Shown: in pieces, positions 1 through 8,042 of the stretch
Layout: each line of letters begins with the position of its first letter
Numbering within the stretch: position 1 is the first letter of the stretch
Origin: Clostridium mobile
GTDB lineage: Bacteria; Bacillota; Clostridia; Clostridiales; Clostridiaceae
DNA length: 64,000 bases
Direction: 5' to 3'
Assembly (NCBI RefSeq): GCF_018918285.1
Contig: NZ_JAHLQF010000005.1
Coordinates: forward strand, 62,001 to 126,000
Notes under the pieces: model-generated
What the model was told of the DNA's origin: nothing
Database searches by the model: none
Seen by the model: only the letters and a program-made list of their open reading frames with translations
Made by a program: the position numbers and the translations under genes

Positions 1-1172
1 TTGGTAAAGGAACCTTTGTGAGTAGTACGGCGGGTGTACCTGTAAATTTATTATCTGATTATAAAGATAACAATATTATTGAAATGGGTATGGCCCTCCC
101 TCTATATGAAGTTAATAAATTGATTGAAACTAATATAAGTGAGATTTTTAATTCTTTTGATTATGATATTACCCTTAAATATTCATCACCAGAAGGACAT
201 ATTAAACATCGATATATCGCTTCAAAATGGCTAGAACAATATAAGATTAATAGTACTCCTGATGATATCATCATCACTTCTGGGTCACAAAATGCTCTGG
301 CGGTAATACTAATAAGTTTGTTCAATAAAGGGGATCGAATTATAGTAGATGAATTTACATATACAGGGTTAAAAAGTCTGGCAAAGCTTTTAGGTATTAT
401 ATTGATTCCTGTTAAAGGAGATCACTTTGGAATTGACATTGAAGAATTAAAGAAAACCTGTAAAAGAGAAAATGCAAAAGGGGTTTATTTGATTCCCGAT
501 TGTCATAATCCAACATCTATAACATTAAGTGAAGAAAAAAGACGAATAATAGGTGAAATAATTACCAAATATAATTTATTACTAATTGAGGATGGAACTT
601 TTAGTTTTTCTCTAGAAAAAAAGCTAAAACCAATGAGTTCATTAATCCCAAATAATAGTATTTATATTCACGGAACATCAAAAGCATTAAACCCCACCTT
701 CAGAATTTCATATATCGTATCATCTCCAAATCATACAAAGCAATTGCAACACTGCCTACACAACTTAACTTGGATGCCTTCACCTTTTACATCTGAATTA
801 GTATCACTTTTACAGACCACATCAAAGTATAATGAAATTGTAGATGCAAAATTGAAAATACTTAAAGAAAGAAATGAACTACTGGATACTATATTAAATG
901 AATATAACGTATTACCTTCTAATACATCATTATTTAGATATTTGATCCTCCCAAACGAGTGGAGTGATACTGCTATCGAACGTCTTTGTCTGGAATCAGG
1001 AATTCAAGTTTTTTCGTCAAAAAGATTTTCAATAGGTGCTGATGCTCATCATAATGCTATTCGAATATCTGTAAGTGCTCCTAGAAGTTCAGATGAGCTA
1101 AAAAAAGGGCTCCAAATATTAAAAGATGTTCTAACATCATACGAATATAGATTGGAACCTATATTATATTAA
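1..1172 (+). CDS. MocR-type PLP-dependent transcriptional regulator, C-terminal part (cut by window start)
   Basis: The frame is open to the left edge. Its first codons read GKGTFVSS, the signature that ends a GntR winged-helix domain, so the true start and DNA-binding domain lie outside the window; the GTG at 18 is probably not the start. The rest is a fold-type I aminotransferase domain. SGSQNAL is the cofactor-binding loop, PDCHNPT the substrate/PLP region, and the Lys of HGTSKALNP the likely Schiff-base lysine. MocR proteins sense a small amine or PLP and control nearby genes. No target is evident here, since the next genes are on the same strand. Confidence 0.85.
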   Translation, partial: GKGTFVSSTAGVPVNLLSDYKDNNIIEMGMALPLYEVNKLIETNISEIFNSFDYDITLKYSSPEGHIKHRYIASKWLEQYKINSTPDDIIITSGSQNALAVILISLFNKGDRIIVDEFTYTGLKSLAKLLGIILIPVKGDHFGIDIEELKKTCKRENAKGVYLIPDCHNPTSITLSEEKRRIIGEIITKYNLLLIEDGTFSFSLEKKLKPMSSLIPNNSIYIHGTSKALNPTFRISYIVSSPNHTKQLQHCLHNLTWMPSPFTSELVSLLQTTSKYNEIVDAKLKILKERNELLDTILNEYNVLPSNTSLFRYLILPNEWSDTAIERLCLESGIQVFSSKRFSIGADAHHNAIRISVSAPRSSDELKKGLQILKDVLTSYEYRLEPILY

Positions 1173-1308
1173 AGTTATTATGCGTAGAATCCTATCATAA
1201 GCAATATATTATTTAATTGCGATAATGTTAAGCTTGGTTGACAGATTTCCAATGGTAGTTGGTAGAGGTAGCAGTTGTTAAATAGTACAATAAAACGGAG
1301 GGAATGAG

Positions 1309-1677
1309 ATGAATTTTAATAAAAAGCTATTGTCTTTGAGAAAAGAAAAAGGATTGTCTCAAGATGAATTAGGCAGTCAGTTAAATGTATCAAGACAAAC
1401 AATATCAAAGTGGGAATTAGGTGAAACAACTCCTGAAATGGATAAATTAATATTAATAAGCGAATTCTTTAATATATCACTAGATGGGTTAGTAAAAGGT
1501 ACATGCTCTTCAGAGGTTATCTCCAAAGTTTCAGATATATCTGAAGCTAAATTGCATACACCGAAAAAAGGTGCATATGAAATTATTCTTTTACTTACCA
1601 AAATTTTTGGTATGATATTTTTGATTGACGCTATAATTATGATAATATATTTTATTTCAAATGGATTTCCCACATAA
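1309..1677 (+). CDS. XRE-family helix-turn-helix regulator with C-terminal membrane segment
   Basis: A 122-residue protein with ATG start behind GGAGGG. Residues about 5-60 form a Cro/C1-type HTH (LGSQLNVSRQTISKWELG is the recognition region). Residues about 95-118 are a single hydrophobic helix. A short linker joins them, so the DNA-binding domain would sit on the cytoplasmic face of the membrane. The next gene, a CPBP protease-like membrane protein, begins 43 bp downstream on the same strand and is probably co-transcribed. Membrane-tethered XRE regulators often respond to envelope signals. That role is inferred here. Confidence 0.8.
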   Translation: MNFNKKLLSLRKEKGLSQDELGSQLNVSRQTISKWELGETTPEMDKLILISEFFNISLDGLVKGTCSSEVISKVSDISEAKLHTPKKGAYEIILLLTKIFGMIFLIDAIIMIIYFISNGFPT

Positions 1678-1719
1678 TCAAGATTCATCTTACTACAATA
1701 AATAGTAAGGAGAAAAAAG

Positions 1720-2655
1720 ATGAGTATATCACAAATTAAGTCGTCATTTATGAAAAACAAAAATTCAATGGTAGGTATCATAAAATCCATACTGGGGTTT
1801 ATAGGGATTTACATGGTATCGGGAATTATTGCAGAGATATTCATAATTATAGTTTTTAAATGTATTGGTATTAATATTTTTAGTGATGTTATGCCAGATA
1901 ATATTTTAGTACCAACTATGCGGCTTTTGGGATTTATATTCTTCATTATTGGCACTATTATATACTGCAAATTTATTGAAAAGAGATCTATGCAATCAAT
2001 GGGCTTCATTAAAAAAGGCTTTATTATCAGCTATTTAAAAGGGGCTATAATAGGTATTATTCTTATATTACCAGTACTACTTATTCCAATTTCTGCTAGA
2101 GCTTTAACTTTTAGTGGTATAAATAATGATATAAATTTATTATCAGTAATTTTATTTTTATTTGGTTATATTATTCAAGGTATGGCTGAAGAAGTAATGT
2201 GCAGAGGTTATCTAATGACCTCGCTTTCTAAAAAAACATCAATGTTTTGGGCAGTTCTCATTAGTTCATTAGTTTTTACATTTCCACATTTACCACAATT
2301 GTTTGCAAGTGGTGTTCAATTTGGGACAATTGGTTTTGTTAATACAATGTTATTTTCTATATTTGTTTCTTTATTTATGGTAAAAGAAATGAATATATGG
2401 ATCATAGGTGCTATACATAGTTCATGGAATTATATATTAGAAGTATTCTGTGGAATTAGTGTTAGTGGTAGAAAAGTAAACACATCAATTTTGATTTTTA
2501 CTGGCAATGAATCTAAAAGCTTAATTAATGGTGGAATATATGGACTAGAGGCAGGGATTATAACTACCGCCATATTAATAATTTCTATAGCAGTTATAAT
2601 ATTTACAATTAAAAGAAAGGCCTCACTTAGAAGCGCTACGAGGACCGCATCATAA
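1720..2655 (+). CDS. CPBP family intramembrane glutamic endopeptidase
   Basis: A 311-residue polytopic membrane protein. The CPBP (Abi/Rce1-like) motifs are all present: E157-E158-x3-R162, H190 in the FPHLP context, and H233-x3-N237 in IHSSWNY. In this family the glutamate and histidines activate water for cleavage within the membrane. Members process CAAX-type substrates, bacteriocins, or have immunity roles. It follows the XRE gene in a probable two-gene operon and is followed by a hairpin terminator. The substrate cannot be told from sequence. The charged Arg/Ser-rich C-terminal tail after the last helix has no recognised motif. Confidence 0.85.
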   Translation: MSISQIKSSFMKNKNSMVGIIKSILGFIGIYMVSGIIAEIFIIIVFKCIGINIFSDVMPDNILVPTMRLLGFIFFIIGTIIYCKFIEKRSMQSMGFIKKGFIISYLKGAIIGIILILPVLLIPISARALTFSGINNDINLLSVILFLFGYIIQGMAEEVMCRGYLMTSLSKKTSMFWAVLISSLVFTFPHLPQLFASGVQFGTIGFVNTMLFSIFVSLFMVKEMNIWIIGAIHSSWNYILEVFCGISVSGRKVNTSILIFTGNESKSLINGGIYGLEAGIITTAILIISIAVIIFTIKRKASLRSATRTAS

Positions 2656-2699
2656 ATAGTTTACACCTTCTTAAGATCTATTAATATATAATAAAACAT

Positions 2700-2733
2700 A
2701 TGGCAATACCCGAAATGGATATTGCCATTTTAT
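2700..2733 (+). terminator. Rho-independent terminator after the CPBP gene
   Basis: Inverted repeat ATGGCAATA / TATTGCCAT (9 bp, 11-nt loop) followed by TTTTATA. It lies between convergent genes. Confidence 0.7.
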
Positions 2734-2756
2734 AAGGAGTTACTGGACAAACCTCT

Positions 2757-3992
2757 TTATTTTTTTGATAGTTCACTTAATATCCTAACGATATTCTCCT
2801 TTGTTATGTTTTTCTCTCTTAAGACTACTTCTCCTTCTTTTGTGAAGATTAAGCCCGGTGCTTCTACATTTCCCAACCTAGAAGCTAAGCTTGAATTTTT
2901 GTATACGTCTATCTTATTCACTTGAAGGGTAGCTGCCATTTCTGACTCCACTTCTTCAATAATCTTCAATAACTCTCTACTTTCCTCATCAATAGGAGAC
3001 CATAGGTAAATTAGTCCTAATTTATTCTTTTGCATTATTTCTTCTTCAAATATCTCTGACTCTGCAATATATTTTTCCACACCAACTCCTGCTATAGCTC
3101 CGTCGCCAACAGCTGTAGATACTTGTTTTAAAAACTTATCTCTTACATCTCCCGTTGCAAATACTCCCTCTACATTAGTTTCCATATTTTCATTGGTCTT
3201 AATAAAACCTTGAGGGGTTAAGTCAATTTGTCCCTTGAATATTTCTGTATTAGGCAAATATCCGATAAATAAAAAGCATCCATCTACCCTTGTGTCTATA
3301 AGTTCTCCAGTCTTAACATTTTTAAGTACTACCTTATTTAATCTCTCTTCTCCCTCAAAAGAATGCACCATTGTATTCCATATAAATTCCATCTTAGGAT
3401 TTTTTAGAGCCTGTGCTTGAGCTATCTTATTGGCATCCATAATTCCTTCATCATGAATAACTGATACTATTACCTTGTCTGCAAATTTTGTTAAAAACAT
3501 GCCTTCTTCAATTGCTGCATCTCCACTACCTATAATCATAACAGTTTTCCCAGTATAATATGCAGCATCACAAGTAGCACAGAAGGAAATACCCTTATCA
3601 TATAGGAAATTTTCTTCATTTAATGCTTTTGTAAGTCTTGGCTTACCACCGGTAGATATAACTACGGTTTTAGCATGGTATACTGTCCTAAAGGTTTCCA
3701 CTAACTTGTCTTTTCCTTCTAAATTAACACTTCTAACGTCTGTAAGCTTAAAATTTACTCCGAATTTTTTAGCTTGTTTATGGAATAAACCCATAAGTTC
3801 TGTACCTGAAATATCCTCTGGGAAACCAGGATAATTAGCTATTTCACTGGTATAGGTAGCAAGTCCACCCACAAGAGATTTTTCAATTAATAAGGTTTTA
3901 AGCTGTGCTCTACCACAATATATAGCGGAGGTTAACCCAGCGGCACCTCCTCCTATTATAACTACGTCATAATATTCATGCTTTTTTTCCAT
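2757..3992 (-). CDS. Thioredoxin reductase-like flavoprotein with C-terminal thioredoxin-fold domain
   Basis: A 411-residue protein. Residues 1-310 match low-molecular-weight thioredoxin reductase: FAD-binding GGGAAGL near the N-terminus, redox centre CATC near residue 138, NAD(P)H-site GSGDAA, and FAD-binding ATGDVRD. Residues about 315-411 form an extra thioredoxin-like domain without a CXXC pair, making the protein about 100 residues longer than ordinary TrxB. It is the last gene of the operon with two half-size YeeE/YedE proteins and a TusA-like protein. A role in reducing persulfide or thiosulfate sulfur taken up by the transporter is inferred. A general thioredoxin reductase is the alternative. 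Confidence 0.85.
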   Translation of the reverse strand: MEKKHEYYDVVIIGGGAAGLTSAIYCGRAQLKTLLIEKSLVGGLATYTSEIANYPGFPEDISGTELMGLFHKQAKKFGVNFKLTDVRSVNLEGKDKLVETFRTVYHAKTVVISTGGKPRLTKALNEENFLYDKGISFCATCDAAYYTGKTVMIIGSGDAAIEEGMFLTKFADKVIVSVIHDEGIMDANKIAQAQALKNPKMEFIWNTMVHSFEGEERLNKVVLKNVKTGELIDTRVDGCFLFIGYLPNTEIFKGQIDLTPQGFIKTNENMETNVEGVFATGDVRDKFLKQVSTAVGDGAIAGVGVEKYIAESEIFEEEIMQKNKLGLIYLWSPIDEESRELLKIIEEVESEMAATLQVNKIDVYKNSSLASRLGNVEAPGLIFTKEGEVVLREKNITKENIVRILSELSKK

Positions 3993-4124
3993 AGTTCTCC
4001 CTACCTTTCACCTTCTTTAAAAATTAAAAAAGGTTCTAATTTATACTTATTTTTTATTCTCAACCTAAATCATAAGGTGGCTCTATTGAAGGCCACCTTG
4101 ATTTACGAAATATGAACAATATCA

Positions 4125-4658
4125 TTACATAAAATATTTAACTAAAAGCTTACTTCCAATCCAAGCACCTATAAATATGAATATCCAATACATCCAGCCA
4201 TGTAGAGACATGGAAGCTATTCCACTAAATAAAGCTCCTATGTTACAGCCAAAGGATATTCTTGCACCATATCCCATAAGTAGTCCTCCAAGGATAGCTG
4301 CTATTACTTGCTTCATAGATTTAATTTTTTTAATCTTAAATTGAGACGCTAATAAGGTTGCTAAAAAAGCTCCCACAATTATGCCTACATTAGATAGAGA
4401 ATGCATATCATTTATAAATCCACCACTTAATGCTGCGGCATGAGACTTTTGTTGAAAGTAATACCAATTTTCAGGATGTCCACCAAAGAATTTATAAATC
4501 CATGCTCCCCAGTAAGATAAAGGAGTAGTAACTCCCCAAGCTTTTCCTGTAGCTGCAAACATACCTATGTTAAGCAGTCCTAGTATTACTCCTCCAGTTA
4601 CATAAGTCCAAGGATCTTTAAGAAGCTTTTTATAGTATGGATTATTTTTAATTTCCAT
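4125..4658 (-). CDS. YeeE/YedE family sulfur transporter, half-size protein B
   Basis: A 177-residue integral membrane protein with about four to five hydrophobic segments. It carries the family signature around C138 (FGCNIGALFSGIAS). Full-length YeeE/TsuA thiosulfate transporters carry this kind of Cys motif in each half of one chain of about 350 residues; here the halves are separate genes, this one being the C-terminal-type half. It lies between a TusA-like gene (31 bp upstream) and the TrxR-like gene. The pair probably forms one pore importing thiosulfate or a similar sulfur (or selenium) compound. The substrate is inferred from the family. Confidence 0.85.
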   Translation of the reverse strand: MEIKNNPYYKKLLKDPWTYVTGGVILGLLNIGMFAATGKAWGVTTPLSYWGAWIYKFFGGHPENWYYFQQKSHAAALSGGFINDMHSLSNVGIIVGAFLATLLASQFKIKKIKSMKQVIAAILGGLLMGYGARISFGCNIGALFSGIASMSLHGWMYWIFIFIGAWIGSKLLVKYFM

Positions 4659-4688
4659 TTTATATCCTCCTATTGAAACTTCTAGGAA

Positions 4689-4916
4689 TTACTTAGTTTT
4701 TTCAATAAATATTTCCCATTGACCATCATCTACTTCTTCAATTTCTACATTATGACCTTCTTTTCTAGCCCATTCTGGTATGTTTTTCATTGCACAACTA
4801 TGATCTATATCAACTATTAACGCTTCTCCTACCTTCATAGTTTCCATCTTCTTTTGAGTTTTAATTAGAGGTACTGGACAAGCCTCTCCTAAACAATCTA
4901 ATCTTTTTTCTGACAT
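4689..4916 (-). CDS. TusA/SirA-like sulfur carrier protein
   Basis: A 75-residue protein with the TusA fold signature: DCLGEACPVP places C13 in the CPxP motif that carries a persulfide, with a second cysteine at C8. The C-terminal half has the usual CAMKNIPEWARKEGH region. TusA-family proteins relay activated sulfur and, when next to YeeE, accept sulfur from the transporter. It sits between the two YeeE halves on the same strand, with short spacers and its own RBS. It is too short to be a fusion and lacks the extra domain of selenium-linked YedF. Confidence 0.88.
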   Translation of the reverse strand: MSEKRLDCLGEACPVPLIKTQKKMETMKVGEALIVDIDHSCAMKNIPEWARKEGHNVEIEEVDDGQWEIFIEKTK

Positions 4917-4951
4917 AACAAATTCCTCCTTAAAAATATTTAATAAATAAA

Positions 4952-5614
4952 TTAATTTTCTTGAGATTTTTTATTACCAAACCACTCAGCTAAAATGTAT
5001 AATCCTAATAATGCTATACACTGAAAAGCTACCGCAGGTGCCCACCCTAATACATCAGGCAGGAATACCCCCTTTTCAGGCATAAACTTTTCTGCCCACC
5101 AACCGAAATCCTTTGCTCCCCATAAGGAACCTATAATAAAGAATATAAAGGCAAGCATTTGCATTAAAAAGCCTTCCCCGACTCTCATCAAAGTTCCAGA
5201 AGCACATCCTCCAGCTATTACTGCACCTATACCAAACATTATAGCTCCAATAGCTATGTGCACTCCCACTGGTGATATATTCCCTGGTATAGGATTTCCT
5301 TTAACATAAGCCCCATATTGAATAGATATAAATCCTACACTAGCAGTAGCTATAGTAATAATAACCGCCTTAGTAAGGGATGTCCCTCCTGTGAGTACTG
5401 GATCTCTTAAGGACGCAGTAAAGCAAAATCTAGACCTTTGAAGCGTAAATCCTGCTGCTACACCAAATATCCACATAAGAGATGCTCTTGGATTGTTATT
5501 TCCCATGAAAAAACCTACTCCAATAATTGCGATAAATAAAGCTACACCAAATGGTATTTGATTAATCTTTTTCTTTTTAGGTCTTCTTGAAACGGAAGTT
5601 TTAACTTCAGACAT
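4952..5614 (-). CDS. YeeE/YedE family sulfur transporter, half-size protein A
   Basis: A 220-residue membrane protein and first gene of the minus-strand sulfur operon. A basic cytoplasmic N-terminus (RRPKKKK) precedes about five hydrophobic helices. Two family motifs are visible: LQRSRFCFTASLRDP with C64, and GCASGTLMRVGEG with C137. These cysteines correspond to those that handle thiosulfate in TsuA-type proteins. It is the N-terminal-type half; its partner is encoded at 4125-4658. A LysR gene is divergent upstream, and the shared intergenic region holds a long perfect inverted repeat, suggesting regulation by that LysR protein. Confidence 0.87.
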   Translation of the reverse strand: MSEVKTSVSRRPKKKKINQIPFGVALFIAIIGVGFFMGNNNPRASLMWIFGVAAGFTLQRSRFCFTASLRDPVLTGGTSLTKAVIITIATASVGFISIQYGAYVKGNPIPGNISPVGVHIAIGAIMFGIGAVIAGGCASGTLMRVGEGFLMQMLAFIFFIIGSLWGAKDFGWWAEKFMPEKGVFLPDVLGWAPAVAFQCIALLGLYILAEWFGNKKSQEN

Positions 5615-5735
5615 TTTTTCACCCCCTTAATTGTTTGTTAATTAACTAACTTGCTGGATAAAATCCTTACACTATAATTTTACTATGTGAACTCTAAAGA
5701 AAATCATTAGTTTTTCTGATATAAGATTAGAGTTT

Positions 5736-5776
5736 ATTATACCAATATTTTAATTTTCTGAAAATATTGGTATAAT
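5736..5776. promoter_or_regulatory. 41-nt perfect inverted repeat, candidate LysR operator
   Basis: Two 16-nt arms (5736-5751 and 5761-5776; core ACCAATATTTT / AAAATATTGGT) flank a 9-nt spacer. It lies between the divergent LysR gene and the sulfur operon. A TATAAT-like -10 for the minus-strand operon falls at 5741-5736, inside the left arm. TATAAT at 5784-5789 could serve the LysR gene. LysR proteins usually bind such dyads and autoregulate. The assignment is inferred from position. Confidence 0.5.
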
Positions 5777-5835
5777 TATATGATATAATAGTCTTTGAAT
5801 AATTAAAACATTAACAATCTAAAAGAGGAGAAGTT

Positions 5836-6732
5836 ATGAATATAAATTATTTAATATCATTTTTAGAAACATTAAAACAAAATAGCATATCAAAAGCTGC
5901 ATCAAGTCTTCACATGACACAATCTGCCTTAAGTCAGCAAATACAATCTTTAGAGAAAACGCTAGACTCTCAATTAATGATAAGAAGCAATAAAGGCCTT
6001 CTCTTAACCGAGGAAGGTGAAATCGTTGAAAGCTATGCAGAAACTATAATAAATATATATGAAAACATGATAAAGGAATTAGAACAACTAAAGAAGTCTA
6101 ATATGCAAAATATAAAAATTTGTTCCTGTAGTACAGTTGGCCAATATCTTTTACCCTGTACATTGCATCTTTATAAAAAAGATAGGCATAATCTTAAATT
6201 TAATCTTAGAATTGAGGAGAGCAAAAAGGTTATCGATAATGTATTAGATTTAAGTTGCGATATTGGTTTTATTAATGGAGAAACAAATATAAAAGGCATG
6301 GAATGTTGTGAAATATGTAGTAATGAATTAGTATTTATCTACTCTAATAAAAGAAATATAGATAAAACTAATATTAGTATAGAGGAGATATGTGAACTTC
6401 CCTTAATACTTCCACCAGAAGGGACGAGCACTAGAGAGATAATTAATGCACTGATATCTATGAAAAACATTAAAAATTTAAATGTTGAAATGGAGCTAGA
6501 TTCTATTGAAGCGATAAAGGTTTCTGTTATGGCAGACTATGGAGTTTCCATAGTTCCTTATACCTCTGTGAAAAAAGAGATTCATTCAAAAGTTTTGAAA
6601 AAGGCTAGTATAATTGAGCAAATATCTGACTGCAAGATAAGTATGATATATAATAAGCATATTGCTTCAAATGTCTACATAAAAGATTTCATAAACTATA
6701 TTAAAAGATATGGAAGAGAGACCTTTTGTTGA
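5836..6732 (+). CDS. LysR family transcriptional regulator of the sulfur locus
   Basis: A 298-residue protein of standard LysR length. Residues 1-60 are the winged HTH (SISKAASSLHMTQSALSQQI), followed by a linker helix and a type-2 periplasmic-binding-like sensor domain. ATG start behind GAGGAG. It is divergent from the split YeeE/TusA/TrxR operon and convergent with a second TusA-like gene, so it probably controls sulfur uptake in a CysB/CysL/CysR-like way. The effector (such as O-acetylserine, thiosulfate or sulfide) cannot be read from sequence. The stop codon lies inside the terminator hairpin. Confidence 0.88.
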   Translation: MNINYLISFLETLKQNSISKAASSLHMTQSALSQQIQSLEKTLDSQLMIRSNKGLLLTEEGEIVESYAETIINIYENMIKELEQLKKSNMQNIKICSCSTVGQYLLPCTLHLYKKDRHNLKFNLRIEESKKVIDNVLDLSCDIGFINGETNIKGMECCEICSNELVFIYSNKRNIDKTNISIEEICELPLILPPEGTSTREIINALISMKNIKNLNVEMELDSIEAIKVSVMADYGVSIVPYTSVKKEIHSKVLKKASIIEQISDCKISMIYNKHIASNVYIKDFINYIKRYGRETFC

Positions 6733-6751
6733 TTATACAAAAGGTTTTTTA
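6721..6751 (+). terminator. Terminator overlapping the LysR stop codon
   Basis: Stem ACCTTTTGT / ACAAAAGGT with a 7-nt loop that contains the TGA stop, followed by TTTTTTAATTC. Confidence 0.75.
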
Positions 6752-6783
6752 ATTCTTTTGATCTAAAAGCTTTATAGCTAGTA

Positions 6784-7005
6784 TTATTCCTTTGTTATAG
6801 TAATATACCAAATGCCCATCTCCTCTTCTATGCTTATAGATGCCTTCATTTTACTAAAGGCATCTTTTATATTTTGGCAGGAGCAACTATGATCTGTGAC
6901 TATAGTAACACTCTCTCCCGAAGTTAATTTTTTGTAGTTAAGCTTTGCTTTTATTAAAGGAATAGGACAAACATCCAGCACACAATCAATAACCCTGTTT
7001 TTCAA
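6784..7005 (-). CDS. Second TusA-like sulfur carrier protein (TTG start)
   Basis: A 73-residue protein when started at the TTG at 7005, which is preceded by AAAGGGGGA at good spacing. A longer frame reaching 7056 adds 17 residues outside the family and has no good RBS. The motif is DCVLDVCPIP, with C8 and C13 in the same register as the TusA-like protein at 4689. A CSCQN motif stands where the first copy has CAMKN, adding one cysteine. It is convergent with the LysR gene. The function is persulfide relay by family; its partner is unknown. Confidence 0.8.
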   Translation of the reverse strand: MKNRVIDCVLDVCPIPLIKAKLNYKKLTSGESVTIVTDHSCSCQNIKDAFSKMKASISIEEEMGIWYITITKE

Positions 7006-7294
7006 ATTTATCCCCCTTTGGATGACAATGATAATTGAGTCTATATACTTTGTCATAAGAAAATTTTTACATTATTTACTATATTATACGATAAGAAATT
7101 ATTCTCTACAAGTAAATCACACTCCCCTTCCTAATACCTTGCTTAATAACATTCTTCAAAAGCAATAAAACCCTTCTTAAATATTCTTTATGCATTATTA
7201 GATAATTTTTTGATTAAATAAATGCTAAATGATACAATATTACTAAACTGTGGAAAAATCATTTCACTAACTTAAATGAAACAGGAGGAATTTT

Positions 7295-7948
7295 ATGAGT
7301 AATAAAAAACGTAATAAAATCTTACCACCCCAAATACCAGAGATATTAGATATACTAGAACCTTTTGTTAATATACAAGATGAGGACTTTATCTCTATGG
7401 GGATTATTCCCAACTGTTCCATTGAAAATGAAGCTGCAGAACGTGTAATCTTAAAACAAATTGTATTTAAGAATGTCATATTCAAAGAAGTATCATTTAA
7501 GTTTTTTGATTTGACAGATGTTAAATTTGAAAACTGCGACCTGTCTAATGCTGATCTGAGCGGTGCAATCCTACATAGAGTTGAGATGATAAACTGCAAA
7601 ATTATGGGTATAAATTTAAGTGAATCCACTCTTCACAACGTTACCTTTGATAATTGCAATGGTCGCTATGCATTTTTTAGATTTTCTCACTGTAAAAGAG
7701 TAAGCTTTAAAAATTCTTTATTACATAGCATAGATTTCCAACAATCTCGTTTTTCTGAAGTTGAATTTTCTCATTCTAATTTGCAACAAGCAGAATTATC
7801 AGGAACAAGCTTAAATGGTATTGATTTAAGTAGTTGTGAAATAGAAGGAATTGGTGTAAGGATAGAAGATTTATCTGGTGCTATGGTGTCTCCAATGCAA
7901 GCAGTTTCCCTCTCGAAACTATTAGGTCTTATCGTCAAATATGACTAG
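7295..7948 (+). CDS. Pentapeptide repeat protein
   Basis: A 217-residue protein. From about residue 55 to 190 it shows A(D/N)LS-type five-residue periodicity (for example CDLSNADLSGAIL and SNLQQAELSGTSLNGIDLS), predicting a right-handed quadrilateral beta-helix. There is no signal peptide or membrane segment, so it should be cytoplasmic. Some relatives (Qnr, McbG) protect gyrase by mimicking DNA, while most have unknown roles; nothing here picks one. ATG start behind AGGAGG. It appears to be a single-gene unit. Confidence 0.85.
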   Translation: MSNKKRNKILPPQIPEILDILEPFVNIQDEDFISMGIIPNCSIENEAAERVILKQIVFKNVIFKEVSFKFFDLTDVKFENCDLSNADLSGAILHRVEMINCKIMGINLSESTLHNVTFDNCNGRYAFFRFSHCKRVSFKNSLLHSIDFQQSRFSEVEFSHSNLQQAELSGTSLNGIDLSSCEIEGIGVRIEDLSGAMVSPMQAVSLSKLLGLIVKYD

Positions 7949-8042
7949 GAATAAGAAAAACAATATAAACGAGCAAAACCATTAAATAATTTCATAAGAA
8001 AATCGATAATTATTTATAACAAATAAGATTGGAGAAATAGAT

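Noticed and set aside
1377-1790. 137-codon frame on the minus strand
   Set aside because: Lies over the XRE gene and the start of the CPBP gene, with no RBS or family features.
7006-7056. 17-codon extension of the second TusA-like protein
   Set aside because: Hydrophobic stretch not in the family; TTG 7005 is preceded by AAAGGGGGA.
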